A stretch of 43,666 bases of DNA from contig PLET01000036.1 in assembly GCA_003137095.1 (NCBI GenBank), forward strand, positions 895-44,560. The letters are read 5' to 3'. This document shows positions 25,979 through 35,083 of this stretch, piece by piece; the stretch's first letter is position 1; every line of letters starts with the position of its first letter. Source of the DNA: Gammaproteobacteria bacterium (lineage in GTDB: Bacteria > Pseudomonadota > Gammaproteobacteria > Steroidobacterales > Steroidobacteraceae). The notes beneath the pieces are model-generated. The model was not told the DNA's origin, did no database searches, and saw only the letters and a program-made list of their open reading frames with translations. The position numbers and the translations under genes are program-made.

Positions 25979-25999
25979 CATATGGTTTTGAACCATATG
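25979..25999. promoter_or_regulatory. Perfect inverted repeat upstream of the permease gene
   Basis: CATATGGTT and AACCATATG are exact inverted copies separated by TTG, giving a 21-bp site with 9-bp arms. It lies in the 272-base gap between the MarR fusion and the AI-2E-type permease, 117 bases before the latter's ATG. Its size and symmetry fit a dimeric regulator's operator, possibly of the adjacent MarR protein, but this is inference. Confidence 0.45.
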
Positions 26000-26115
26000 G
26001 GAGATTGGGATATGGATGGAACGGCCACAGTTTCGTCGAGTCCAGACTACGCAGCTCAGTTGAGGGCAGATACTGCGGCGCCATTCAACTTTGAAATTTA
26101 TCGCCGATTTCCATC

Positions 26116-27260
26116 ATGAATGCGAAAGTCGCCTCGCTCACAAGAGAGGCACGCGTTCGTCGTCACGAATCGATCACCACTGGCAAAGTCCTGGTTTGGG
26201 GCGGCATCGGCATCTTGCTGTATGTGGCGCACGCTGCCTTTATCCCCATCACCTTGGCTTTGCTTTTTGCCTTGATGCTGTCGGGACCGGTCGAGGCCTT
26301 GCGCACCAAGCGGGTGCCGAGAAGCGTCAGGCCGCATTGATCCTGGTAATCGCTCTCTCAGCGATTGGTGGCGCGGTCGGGACGGCGTGGACCCCGACGC
26401 AAGAATGGTTTTCCAAAGCCCCGCAAACCCTGGACACCATCAAGCAGAAGGTCAGTCCCGTCGCCAAGTTCATGAACCGTCTCGAGGATCTTCGGAAAAA
26501 TGCGGGAAATGTGGAGGCGCGGGGTGGTGTGGCGCCCGCAGCACCCTCCGCGGCGCCCCCTGCGGGAGAGAGTGCACCGATGTTGATCGTAAACACGGGC
26601 GGCGCTGCAGCCGCGGGTATCTTGACTTTCGTCATCGTAACGCTGTTTTTGCTTACCGGCGGGCCGCCCATGATGGCGAGAATGGTGGCCGCATTCGCCG
26701 ATGACTTGAATTCATCCTATGTGCATAACATAATCGTGAAGGTACGCGAAGAGGTTGGGTTTTTCTACCGTACTACCAGTCTCATCAATTTGGGCTTAGG
26801 TCTTGTCACGGGTCTTGCCATGTGGGCATGGGGCATGCCGACGCCATATCTCTGGGGCGGAATGGCCGCACTCCTCAGCTATATCCCATACGCCGGTCCC
26901 GGTACGACCCTATCTGTACTCACAGTGGTGGCGTTAGTCTCTTTCGATACGTTGGGTCACGTGTTCGGCGTCGCCGGATCATATGTCGTGATCGCGTTGA
27001 TCGAGGGACAAATCGTGCAGCCTCTGCTTGTCGGCCGACGGATGGAGGTCAATCCGTTGCTAATTTTTTTGGCATTGTGGTTCGGTGGTCTTTTTTGGGG
27101 AATTGCAGGCATCGTCTTGGCGACGCCCACCTTGGTGGCGCTAAAGGTGATTGCCGAAAACACCGATAGCGGCAAGCCCATGATGGAGTTCTTGGGTCCA
27201 AATGATCAAAATCCGGATCGGGACTCACGCCTGAAGCTTTTCGCCGCGTTGGGTGGATGA
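26116..27260 (+). pseudogene. AI-2E family permease (PerM/TqsA type), broken by a 1-base frameshift
   Basis: The first frame gives MNAKVASLTREARVRR, helices with GKVLVWGGIGILLYVAHAAF and LALLFALMLSGPVEAL, then stops shortly after KRVPRS at 26337. The next frame resumes with AALILVIALSAIGG and carries the rest: a periplasmic segment, FVIVTLFLLTG, YRTTSLINLGLGLVTGLAMW, the hallmark GGMAALLSYIPYAGPG, and LIEGQIVQPLLVGRRMEVNP. One base is missing near 26325-26332 on the coding strand; restoring it gives one protein of about 381 residues. AI-2E proteins have 7-8 helices and include autoinducer-2 exporters and ion antiporters; substrate unknown. Confidence 0.82.
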
Positions 27261-27327
27261 TTTTTGGGCTCGGCTTATCGGTGCACGATTACTCGAGGAT
27301 TTCGCGAATGCGCAGCGCGAGTAGAGA

Positions 27328-29811
27328 TCACACGCGTTCGATGAGATCGCGGACCTTCGCTGCCATGTCTGTCATGGCGAAAGGCTTGGTGATAACCTCC
27401 ATGCCCGGCGCCAGATGGCCGTTGCCGATGACGGCTTTCTCGGCAAAGCCGGTAATGAACAACACCTTCAGATCGGGGCGCTTTATGCGGGCGGCGTCAG
27501 CGATTTGTCGGCCGTTCAACCCGCCGGGAAGACCGACATCGGTGATTAGCAAATCGATGCGAGCATCGGATTGCAGGATGCGCAGACCGCTCGCGCCATC
27601 GCCTGCTTCCAGCGCCGCGTAGCCGCTGTCAGCGAGCACTTCGACGATCACCATTCGGATGGTCGGCTCATCGTCGATCACCAGCACGGTCTCACCAGCG
27701 CCCGCATGTCCGGCCGCAGCCGCCTGGATTGCGGTAGTTTCCGCCCTCCCGGTGTAGCGCGGGAAGTAAATGCACATTGTCGTGCCCTTTCCCAACTCCG
27801 AATAGATGCGCACCTGACCGCCGGACTGGCGCACAAAACCGTGGACCATGGAAAGGCCGAGCCCGGTCCCTTCGCCCAGTGGCTTTGTGGTGAAGAATGG
27901 ATCGAAGGCGCGGGCCATCACCTGGGGAGTCATACCTGTCCCGGTGTCCGTGACACACAGAGAAACATACTGACCGGGAGGAATTTCGCGTTTCTTGGCG
28001 GCGCGGTCGTCAAGCCATTTGTTGGCGGTCTCGATGGTCAACCGCCCGCCGCGTGGGGCCATTGCGTCCCGGCCGTTGATACACAAATTGAGGAGCGAAT
28101 TCTCAAGCTGGGGCGCATCGACCTTGGTCAGCCATAGCCCGTCCGCGCCCACCACCTCGACGGTGATATTCGGTCCGACGCTGCGGCGGATCAGATCCTC
28201 CATATTGGCGATGAGGCTGTTCACATCGAGCGGCCGGGGATCGAGGGTCTGGCGTCGGGAAAAGGCGAGCAGGCGCTGGGTCAGCGCAGCGGCTCGGCGG
28301 CAGGCCTCCTCAGCAGCGCGAAGATAGCGCTCGATGTCGTTGAACCGACCCTCGGCGACGCGTTTCCCGACAAGCTCGAGGCTGCCGCTGAAGGCGGCGA
28401 GAAGATTATTGAAATCATGGGCGATTCCGCCGGTGAGCTGCCCGATCGCCTCCATCTTTTGGGCCTGGCGCAATTGTTCCTCCAGGTTTTGCCGCTCTGT
28501 GATGTCGCGGGCTGTCACTGCGAGGCGGCGCAATCCGCCGGGCTCGGTGGGGATCGATGCGGAAATGGCCTCGACCGTGGATCCGCCAACCTTGCGCACA
28601 TATCGGTACGGCGTCTCTTGATTCAAGCTCGCCAACAGATGGGCGTTGAGCTCCGCGGCGCGCTCGGCCTTGAAAATCTCATCGACCGTCCGGCCGATCA
28701 CTTGGTCGCGTGTCATCCCATACAGGCGCAGTGTGGCCGGGTTGATTTCGTCATACTGGAAGGCGCCATCCTCGCGGTGGGTGAGAACCGCGTGGCACTC
28801 GGCCGAATGCGTATAGAACGTTTGGACGATCTGCAACGCTTCGGTACGTTCCTCCACCCGGCGCTCGAGGGTCTCCTTGGCGTACTGCAGCGCGTCCTCG
28901 GCATTCCGGCGTTCGGTGACGTCGACCCCTTGCACGAAGATTCCCGAGACCTGGCCGTCGCTGTCGATGATTGGCTGGTAGACAAAATCCAGGAAACGCT
29001 CGTCCACAGGACCTGAAGGGTCAGCCTGGGCAGCGTATTTCAGTCCGACTGCGGTAAATGCCTCGCCGGTGCGGAACACGGTATCTAGAATGCCCAGATA
29101 GCCCTGCGCCACGGCGTCGGGGAGCGCCTCGGCGACCGTGAGACCGACGACGGGCCGATTGCCGACCAGTTCAATATACCGGGGATTGGCCAGTTCAATC
29201 CGATGCTCGGGCCCGCGCAGCATCGCCATGAACGTCGGTGCCTGCTCGAAAAGCGCCGCGAATTTCTCCCGTTGTGACGCGAGTGCGCGGTTGGCCAACA
29301 CCTGCTCGGTGATCTCGACGCAGACTCCAAACAGGCCTACAACTGCGCCGGTCTCATCGCGCACCGGGTTGTAGGAAAATGAAAAGTGGGCTTCCTCGAG
29401 CTTGCCACGACGATCGAGCTGCAGGCCGAAGTCCTCCATGTGAATGGACTGCCCGGCGAAGACACGGGCGAACAGCGGTTCGATATCCGCCCAAGCTTCG
29501 GCCCAAACTTCCATGGCAGGACACCCCAGCGCGTGGGGATGCTTGGCCCCGAGGATTGGTACGAACGCGCTGTTGTACAGCCAGGTCTGGTCGCTGCCCC
29601 AGGCCATGAACATGGGCTGGGTCGACACCAACATCAGGTCGACCAGGGTCTTTAGATGCACCGGCCAATGCTCGGAAAGACCCAGCGCCGTCGCGGACCA
29701 GTCGTAGGCGCGGATGCATTCCCCCATTTCGCCGCCGCCGTGCAGGAAATACGGAGAATCGGCTTCAGAGTGATTTTTGCGGTGGGCCAAAAAACGAGTT
29801 CCCTTCGACAT
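27328..29811 (-). CDS. Soluble PAS hybrid histidine kinase
   Basis: The 827-residue protein has no membrane helix. It carries three PAS-type sensor regions (about 60-175, 185-305, 330-440; each ends in a D[VI]TE(R/Q)-type motif) and a HisKA domain with His465 in GGIAHDFNNLLAAF. A HATPase follows (NLCINGRDAM, DTGTGM, GEGTGLGLSMVHGFVRQSGG) and then a C-terminal receiver with Asp758 in LLITDVGLPGGLNG and Lys in ITKPF. The HDFNNLL box belongs to the HWE/NtrB-like hybrid kinases. The ATG at 29811 has no clear Shine-Dalgarno. It is read divergently from the next kinase, with a 229-base gap. Confidence 0.93.
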   Translation of the reverse strand: MSKGTRFLAHRKNHSEADSPYFLHGGGEMGECIRAYDWSATALGLSEHWPVHLKTLVDLMLVSTQPMFMAWGSDQTWLYNSAFVPILGAKHPHALGCPAMEVWAEAWADIEPLFARVFAGQSIHMEDFGLQLDRRGKLEEAHFSFSYNPVRDETGAVVGLFGVCVEITEQVLANRALASQREKFAALFEQAPTFMAMLRGPEHRIELANPRYIELVGNRPVVGLTVAEALPDAVAQGYLGILDTVFRTGEAFTAVGLKYAAQADPSGPVDERFLDFVYQPIIDSDGQVSGIFVQGVDVTERRNAEDALQYAKETLERRVEERTEALQIVQTFYTHSAECHAVLTHREDGAFQYDEINPATLRLYGMTRDQVIGRTVDEIFKAERAAELNAHLLASLNQETPYRYVRKVGGSTVEAISASIPTEPGGLRRLAVTARDITERQNLEEQLRQAQKMEAIGQLTGGIAHDFNNLLAAFSGSLELVGKRVAEGRFNDIERYLRAAEEACRRAAALTQRLLAFSRRQTLDPRPLDVNSLIANMEDLIRRSVGPNITVEVVGADGLWLTKVDAPQLENSLLNLCINGRDAMAPRGGRLTIETANKWLDDRAAKKREIPPGQYVSLCVTDTGTGMTPQVMARAFDPFFTTKPLGEGTGLGLSMVHGFVRQSGGQVRIYSELGKGTTMCIYFPRYTGRAETTAIQAAAAGHAGAGETVLVIDDEPTIRMVIVEVLADSGYAALEAGDGASGLRILQSDARIDLLITDVGLPGGLNGRQIADAARIKRPDLKVLFITGFAEKAVIGNGHLAPGMEVITKPFAMTDMAAKVRDLIERV

Positions 29812-29966
29812 TCAAGGTGCGATGGCCGGAGGTTACGCTTCGGGGCCGATACTTTCGATGAGCATATGCAGAGCGCAATTCCTCGACGGCATGGAGAGAG
29901 CTCGATGACGACTGGCGGATGGTAGTTGCACTGCAGCAGGACGGCGGGACCGCTCGGGTTCCGACA

Positions 29967-29995
29967 TTGGTGCGCGCATATTTGTCTGCTATAAA
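29967..29995 (+). promoter_or_regulatory. Candidate sigma-70 promoter for the membrane hybrid kinase
   Basis: TATAAA at 29990-29995 (5 of 6 to consensus) is preceded at 17 bases by TTGGTG (29967-29972, 3 of 6). It lies 46 bases before ATG 30041 in the gap between two divergent kinase genes. The -10 is good and the -35 weak, suggesting an activator-assisted promoter. Confidence 0.4.
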
Positions 29996-30040
29996 GACTT
30001 AAGCTCCCCTACAACCGAGCCGTATCTTACGATCTGTGCC

Positions 30041-32845
30041 ATGCGTGTTGTACCGAGTATGTTGCAATCGCGTCTGAGCAGATACGCCGTCGCCGCCGCG
30101 GCTGCCGGCATCGCTGCGGCATTGCAATGGCTCATCCAGCCTTGGGTCGGCAGTCACGTGCCATTCTTGTTTTTTTTGGTCGCCTTGGTGTTCGCCATGA
30201 TTTCGCTGGGGCGCGGCCCGGCACTGTTGGTGTTGATGGCGGGTCTTGTGAACGGCGCACTGCTGTCGCCACCCGTAGGCAATCTGGCGATTCAATTTCC
30301 GCAGGATCTGGCGGCGGTAGTGGCCTTCGCCATGTTCGGCGGGTTGCTGGTGCTTTTCGGAAACCGGTTGCAGCTCACCTCCGCACGTGCCGCGCTCGCG
30401 GAGAAACGCCTCGCTCTCGCTCAGACCAACACCGGCGTCGGCATCTTTGAACTGAATTTCGAGGCGGGCACCGCCTTTGTTTCGCCAAGCCTGTGCCGAA
30501 TCTTGGGGCGCCCGGTCGTACACGGTGAAATCAGCCTCGACCGCTGGTTCGCCGGCCTTCGCCCGGATCACATCGAGGAAAGTCGCCGCCACATGCAGCA
30601 GCAGATCACACAGGGCGAGTTTCTGTACGAGCGCGAACAGCGGGTGGAACTGCCAAACGGCGAGATCCGGTGGCTGCTGAACCGGGTGCAACTCGAAGCC
30701 ACCGCCGCAGGAGTACTCACACACGCACGCGGGGCTGCGGTCGATATAACTGCGCGCAAGCAGGTCGATGAAATGTTGCAACGTGCCCAGGCCAGTTTGC
30801 AACTTCAGCTGGAGGATCATCGCCGTCTGCACGCCTTCAGTCAGAAGCTGGTCGCCGCCGGCGACGATCTGGCAGCGGCGTTGCGTGGCTTGCTCGATAT
30901 CATGGTCGATCTCTACGGAACGCCTCACGGCGTGGTGTCGCTTTGTCACGAGGAAAACAAATCTCTCTCGGTGGTCGCCCAAGTGGGCTTCAGCGAGCAG
31001 GTGTTCGAAGAAGTGACTTTGCGGATGAGCACTGCAACTGGTCACGGCGCTTCGATTTCACACTGCCATCCGATGGTTCAGGACGGCGATTATGAATCGA
31101 TTCTGCTCTCGCACCGCGCACTTGCCGCTCAGCAAGGATTGCGCGGAGTGCAAAGCATGCCGCTGCTGGGAGCCGAGGGCGAAGTCATGGGGGCGATTTC
31201 GGTGATGTTTACCGAGGCGCATCAGCAAAGCGTTCGCGAATTGCACCTGGGTGAGGTGTGTGCAACCATTGCAGCCGCAGTGGTCGCGCGGGAACGTGCC
31301 CGTGCAGCCGCCGCAAAAAACGAAAGGCGCTTTTCGGTCGCACTAAAATCGTCCTTCGTGCCTTTCTGCATCCTGACTCCCATGCGTGATGATCACGGAA
31401 GAATCACCGATTTTCAATGGACTTACCTCAACCCGGCAGCCGCGCGGGCGCTGGGTCAGGACAATATGGAACTGACCGGCAGCCGGATCGGCGCCGTCTT
31501 ACCACACGCGTGGGATGCTCCCGGGCTGTTCGACCATTATGTGGGAGTCATCGAAACCGGTGAGCAAGCCGAGTTTGAGATTACGACGCAGGCGACCAAC
31601 CAAGGCGTCCGCTGGTACGCCGTGGTCGCATCACCCATGCAAGGCTCCATTGCCGTTTGGTTCACCAACATCACGGACCGCAAACTGCGTGAGCAGGCAC
31701 TCGAGGACATCGATCGTCGCAAGGATGAGTTCTTGGCGACGCTGGCGCACGAACTGCGCAATCCGTTAGCCCCCATCCGTCAGGCCGTCCGAGTTGCCGG
31801 CAAGCACGGCTCGACTGACGCTCAGAAGCGCTGGAGTTACGCCATCATCGAGCGTCAGGTACAACACATGTCGTTGGTGCTCGAGGATCTACTGGACGTA
31901 TCACGTATCGGGCGCGGTTCCCTGCTCCTGCGCAAATCTCGAGAGCCGCTGTCGGTGATCTTGGATACCGCAATAGAAACGGCGCGCCCCCACCTCGACG
32001 CCAAACGCCACCAGTTGGTCGCGACACTACCGCCAACGCCCGTGCTGCTGGAAATTGATCCCGTCCGAATGACCCAGGTTGTCGGGAACCTGCTGACAAA
32101 TGCCGCGAAGTACACCGAACCGGACGGCCGCATACAGATCAGCGCGGTTCTCGAAGCCAATGAACTCCTCATCCGCGTGCGTGACAATGGCATCGGTCTG
32201 ACCCGCGAGCAGCAAACACAAGTTTTCGAGATGTTCTGCCAGGTCCCCGCCGCCGTGGAAGGATCGCAGGGCGGCCTCGGAATCGGGCTCGCGCTCGCCC
32301 GGGGCCTCGTTGAGCTGCACGGGGGCACCATCGAAGCATCGAGCGCCGGCCTCGGATACGGCGCCGAGTTCAGCATACGCCTGCCCCGCAGTTGCGTGGT
32401 GGGCTCCGACACCAGCGGCCGCATCCAGGCATCGCCGTCATCCGCGGTCGCTGGAGGCGTGACTCTCAATCACCGAATTCTGGTCGCGGACGACAATGTG
32501 GACGCGGCGGACAGTCTGGCCGAATTGCTGCGTCTCGAAGGGTATGAGGTTCACGTCGCCTACGACGGAGTGGAGGCGCTCGAGACCTTTGCGCGGGTGG
32601 AACCCGATACCGCGTTGCTCGATGTCGGCATGCCGCGGGTTTCCGGCCTCGAGGTCGTCCGTGCCATCCGCAAGCGACCATCCGGACAAAGAGCGACGTT
32701 GATTGCGGTCACCGGGTGGGGACAAGAACGCGATCGTCAGGTCGCGCTTGACGCCGGATTTGATCACCACATGACGAAACCGATGCGGCCCGAAGACATT
32801 CAACACCTGATCGTCCTGGGGCGGCGTCAAATCGCAGGGAGGTAG
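30041..32845 (+). CDS. Membrane-anchored hybrid histidine kinase
   Basis: The 934-residue protein starts with about four transmembrane helices (about 15-110). Then come a PAS domain (125-240), a GAF-like domain (265-415; GTPHGVVSLCHEEN), another PAS region (430-545) and a HisKA domain with His570 in LATLAHELRNPLAP. The HATPase has NLLTNAAKY, DNGIGL and GLGIGLALARGLVELHGG, and the C-terminal receiver has Asp861 in ALLDVGMPRVSG and Lys in MTKPM. It has no Hpt of its own; the REC-Hpt protein at 17020 is the only Hpt in the window. Divergent from the soluble hybrid kinase; the two may sense different inputs of one relay. Confidence 0.93.
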   Translation: MRVVPSMLQSRLSRYAVAAAAAGIAAALQWLIQPWVGSHVPFLFFLVALVFAMISLGRGPALLVLMAGLVNGALLSPPVGNLAIQFPQDLAAVVAFAMFGGLLVLFGNRLQLTSARAALAEKRLALAQTNTGVGIFELNFEAGTAFVSPSLCRILGRPVVHGEISLDRWFAGLRPDHIEESRRHMQQQITQGEFLYEREQRVELPNGEIRWLLNRVQLEATAAGVLTHARGAAVDITARKQVDEMLQRAQASLQLQLEDHRRLHAFSQKLVAAGDDLAAALRGLLDIMVDLYGTPHGVVSLCHEENKSLSVVAQVGFSEQVFEEVTLRMSTATGHGASISHCHPMVQDGDYESILLSHRALAAQQGLRGVQSMPLLGAEGEVMGAISVMFTEAHQQSVRELHLGEVCATIAAAVVARERARAAAAKNERRFSVALKSSFVPFCILTPMRDDHGRITDFQWTYLNPAAARALGQDNMELTGSRIGAVLPHAWDAPGLFDHYVGVIETGEQAEFEITTQATNQGVRWYAVVASPMQGSIAVWFTNITDRKLREQALEDIDRRKDEFLATLAHELRNPLAPIRQAVRVAGKHGSTDAQKRWSYAIIERQVQHMSLVLEDLLDVSRIGRGSLLLRKSREPLSVILDTAIETARPHLDAKRHQLVATLPPTPVLLEIDPVRMTQVVGNLLTNAAKYTEPDGRIQISAVLEANELLIRVRDNGIGLTREQQTQVFEMFCQVPAAVEGSQGGLGIGLALARGLVELHGGTIEASSAGLGYGAEFSIRLPRSCVVGSDTSGRIQASPSSAVAGGVTLNHRILVADDNVDAADSLAELLRLEGYEVHVAYDGVEALETFARVEPDTALLDVGMPRVSGLEVVRAIRKRPSGQRATLIAVTGWGQERDRQVALDAGFDHHMTKPMRPEDIQHLIVLGRRQIAGR

Positions 32846-32974
32846 GAAACTTCCGACCCGAAACGGCGGCTATGGCAGACGGCTGATGCGGTGTTTGGCT
32901 ACAGCGCCGGGCTCGTATATTGCCGGATATTACCAGCACGCAATTTTGCGGCACACACACGCTGGGAATTCATC

Positions 32975-33352
32975 ATGGATACCACGAACGACGCGGTTTC
33001 GAGAGGCCATGCGATAGTCGATAAAGCGGCGGACCACCTCCAAGGCGGACTCCGCGAGGCGCAGCACACCGCGGATGCTGGCGCATCGGCGTTGTCGAAC
33101 AAGGTCGATACGATCCGCCGCAACGCTGGGCCCGCCATGGAGAAAGCGGTCGACGCGACGGATGGCTTGTTGACGCGCAGTTTAAATGCGGTCGCCGATG
33201 CCAGTCGGAATATGCGCGCTAAAGTGGCCGACACGCAAGATTCAATTGTTGGCTACACCACCGACAACCCCGTCAAGGCATTGATTATTGCGGCAGCCAC
33301 CGGTGCCGTGCTCGTCTCACTTATCCGCGCACTGGGTACGTCCCGTGATTGA
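32975..33352 (+). CDS. DUF883/ElaB-YqjD-like small membrane-anchored protein
   Basis: The 125-residue protein is largely a charged amphipathic helix (repeating Ala/Asp/Lys; DKAADHLQGGLREAQHTADA) and ends in a single transmembrane helix preceded by NPVKALIIAAATGAVLVSLI. This is the layout of the ElaB/YqjD/DUF883 group, which tethers ribosomes or acts in stationary phase in E. coli. The resemblance is by architecture and the C-terminal helix, not strong motif identity. GGGA lies 8 bases before ATG 32975. Confidence 0.6.
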   Translation: MDTTNDAVSRGHAIVDKAADHLQGGLREAQHTADAGASALSNKVDTIRRNAGPAMEKAVDATDGLLTRSLNAVADASRNMRAKVADTQDSIVGYTTDNPVKALIIAAATGAVLVSLIRALGTSRD

Positions 33353-33449
33353 GAACGAACGGTCGCCGTGCATCCGACTGTAACCGCTATGCGGCCCATC
33401 GCCGCAGTACGCGACAAACCATCGCAACAGTAAGATCAAGGAGCCGCAG

Positions 33450-34340
33450 ATGCAGATAAGGTACGGCTACGAGCTGATGTTTTGCTGCCCGCAATCGACC
33501 CCGATGATCCTCATGCTCCATACCCATCCGAGTCGGGTCGGTGATCTCTTGAAACCGGATACCATGGTCACCGATCCGCCCAGTTCTTTGCAGCTTTATT
33601 CGGACGCGTACGGCAATACGTGTACGCGCCTGATCGCGACCCCCGGTCAATTCAAGGTGACGGCTGATGCGCTCATCGCCGACGATGGATTGCCGGATCC
33701 GATTGATCGCGAAGCCCGAGAACACGCGGTGGAGACGCTGCCGAATGAGTGCCTGATGTATTTGCTTGCGAGTCGGTACTGTGAAACCGAGACGCTGATG
33801 AGTGAGGCTTGGCGCATGTTCGGCGACGTGCAGCCCGGTTGGGCGCGCGTACAGGCCATCGTGGACTTTTCCCACGAGTACCTGACGTTCGGCTATGAAT
33901 TCGCACGTTCGACCAAGACCGCGTGGAATGCCTATACGGAGCGCCAGGGAGTTTGTCGGGACTTCGCGCATTTGGCAATCACACTGTGTCGCTGCATGAA
34001 CATCCCCGCCCGCTACTGTACCGGATACCTCGGCGACATCGGAGTTCCGCCGATGCCGGAGCCAATGGACTTTGCGGGATGGATGGAGGTATACATAGGT
34101 CACAAGTGGCATACGTTTGATCCGCGACACAATCAACGGCGAATCGGCCGCATTTTGATCGCCCGGGGACGCGACGCTGCGGACGTCGCAATATCGACGA
34201 CGTTTGGCACCAATTATTTGCAGTCATTCAGGGTATGGACCGACCAGGTCGATCCCAACCAGGCTCGGGACTGCGGTCAGGCGCCGCACTTACGCAGCGC
34301 CCAAGGTCCGCGGACCGGCGCGAACGCCGCCGGCGCATGA
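33450..34340 (+). CDS. Transglutaminase-fold protein without the usual catalytic His
   Basis: The 296-residue protein has an N-terminal beta region (MQIRYGYELMFCCPQSTPMI) and a transglutaminase-like core. The Cys is in ERQGVCRDFAHLAITLCR and the Asp in HTFDPRHNQRRIGR. Where the classical His precedes Ala-Trp (as in SHAWVDVW of the first transglutaminase here) it reads FAGWMEVYI, so the His is replaced by Ala. IARGRDAADVAISTTFGTN near the end is family typical. AAGGAG 6 bases before ATG 33450 is a strong site. It differs in domain and context from the Anbu-cluster enzyme and may be a non-peptidase or use another base. Confidence 0.82.
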   Translation: MQIRYGYELMFCCPQSTPMILMLHTHPSRVGDLLKPDTMVTDPPSSLQLYSDAYGNTCTRLIATPGQFKVTADALIADDGLPDPIDREAREHAVETLPNECLMYLLASRYCETETLMSEAWRMFGDVQPGWARVQAIVDFSHEYLTFGYEFARSTKTAWNAYTERQGVCRDFAHLAITLCRCMNIPARYCTGYLGDIGVPPMPEPMDFAGWMEVYIGHKWHTFDPRHNQRRIGRILIARGRDAADVAISTTFGTNYLQSFRVWTDQVDPNQARDCGQAPHLRSAQGPRTGANAAGA

Positions 34341-34370
34341 CCGTCGCGCTCATCAGGCGCCCGTCTCAGC

Positions 34371-34529
34371 TCACAAACGGCCTGTGGCGAGCAGGACGAC
34401 AAGGACGATCAACACCAAGCCCAAACCGCCGCTGGGGTAATAGCCCCAGCCGGCGCTGTAGGGCCAAGTCGGTAGCGCGCCCAACAGCACCAGAACCAAA
34501 ACAATCAACAATATTGTTCCTAAGGACAC
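34371..34529 (-). CDS. DUF3309 family small membrane protein
   Basis: A 52-residue protein starting at GTG 34529, with GAGGAG 7 bases upstream. The sequence MSLGTILLIVLVLVLLGALP is one transmembrane helix, followed by TWPYSAGWGYYPSGGLGLVL and a second helix, the exact DUF3309 layout. These tiny inner-membrane proteins are common in environmental Proteobacteria; function unknown, sometimes stress-associated. Confidence 0.9.
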   Translation of the reverse strand: MSLGTILLIVLVLVLLGALPTWPYSAGWGYYPSGGLGLVLIVLVVLLATGRL

Positions 34530-34586
34530 GAGAATCTCCTCATCAAGCAGGCCTATGGAATCAAATCCGCCGCCGTCGCTTGTTGT

Positions 34587-34667
34587 TCAGTGATGCATGA
34601 TCAGATAAACGATGACCAGGATCGACGCGGGAACGCCGAGCAGCCATGCCAAAAAGTATTTTCCCAT
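34587..34667 (-). CDS. 26-residue single-helix membrane peptide
   Basis: MGKYFLAWLLGVPASILVIV and the short end YLIMHH form one hydrophobic helix with a basic start, preceded by GGAGG 5 bases before the ATG. The same short form (M-K-Y-F-L-A-W-L-L-G-V-P) recurs in many Proteobacteria near DUF3309-like genes. Function unknown. It lies 57 bases upstream of the DUF3309 gene on the same strand. Confidence 0.7.
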   Translation of the reverse strand: MGKYFLAWLLGVPASILVIVYLIMHH

Positions 34668-35083
34668 TGGAGCCTCCGTCTGCAAGTTTCGCCGCATGCT
34701 GAGTTGACCGCAGCGCCGGGCTGCGGCGAAGCGGCGTGTGTCGCCAAACGTCGTAGGCGTCGTCGGACACGGAGTGGTCATGTGCTCATCTCCAGTCTGG
34801 AAGGTGTGCATCCGCAGCACATGATCCGCTGCTTGTTCGTTATGTGCACTTGATCCGCGCAAGGCGCGGCGGGCAACGGTATAGTACCCACAAGTTGTGA
34901 CGAATTGACCAATCAGGCGTATATCAGAACGCGGGGCAGCGACACTCTCGGCGACTCCTCCAGGACTCTTCCCGGAGGGCGGCGCGCGCTCACGACCCGA
35001 CAGACACCACCCGGCAGTCCCAGATCGGCATCAGCCGGGCACGGTGCGACATCCCCGACTCACCTTTCGTTGGAATGTTCCCT
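34668..35083. other. Intergenic stretch without a recognisable gene
   Basis: The 416 bases between the divergent small-peptide gene and the desaturase hold no convincing coding frame. There are some AT-rich spots (GGTATAGTACCC near 34875) that could belong to the desaturase or peptide promoter, but no -35 at proper spacing is clear. No RNA gene is apparent. Confidence 0.6.

Noticed and set aside
29999..31045. Minus-strand frame opposite the membrane hybrid kinase
   Set aside because: His/Gln-rich shadow of the kinase coding strand; no family recognised.
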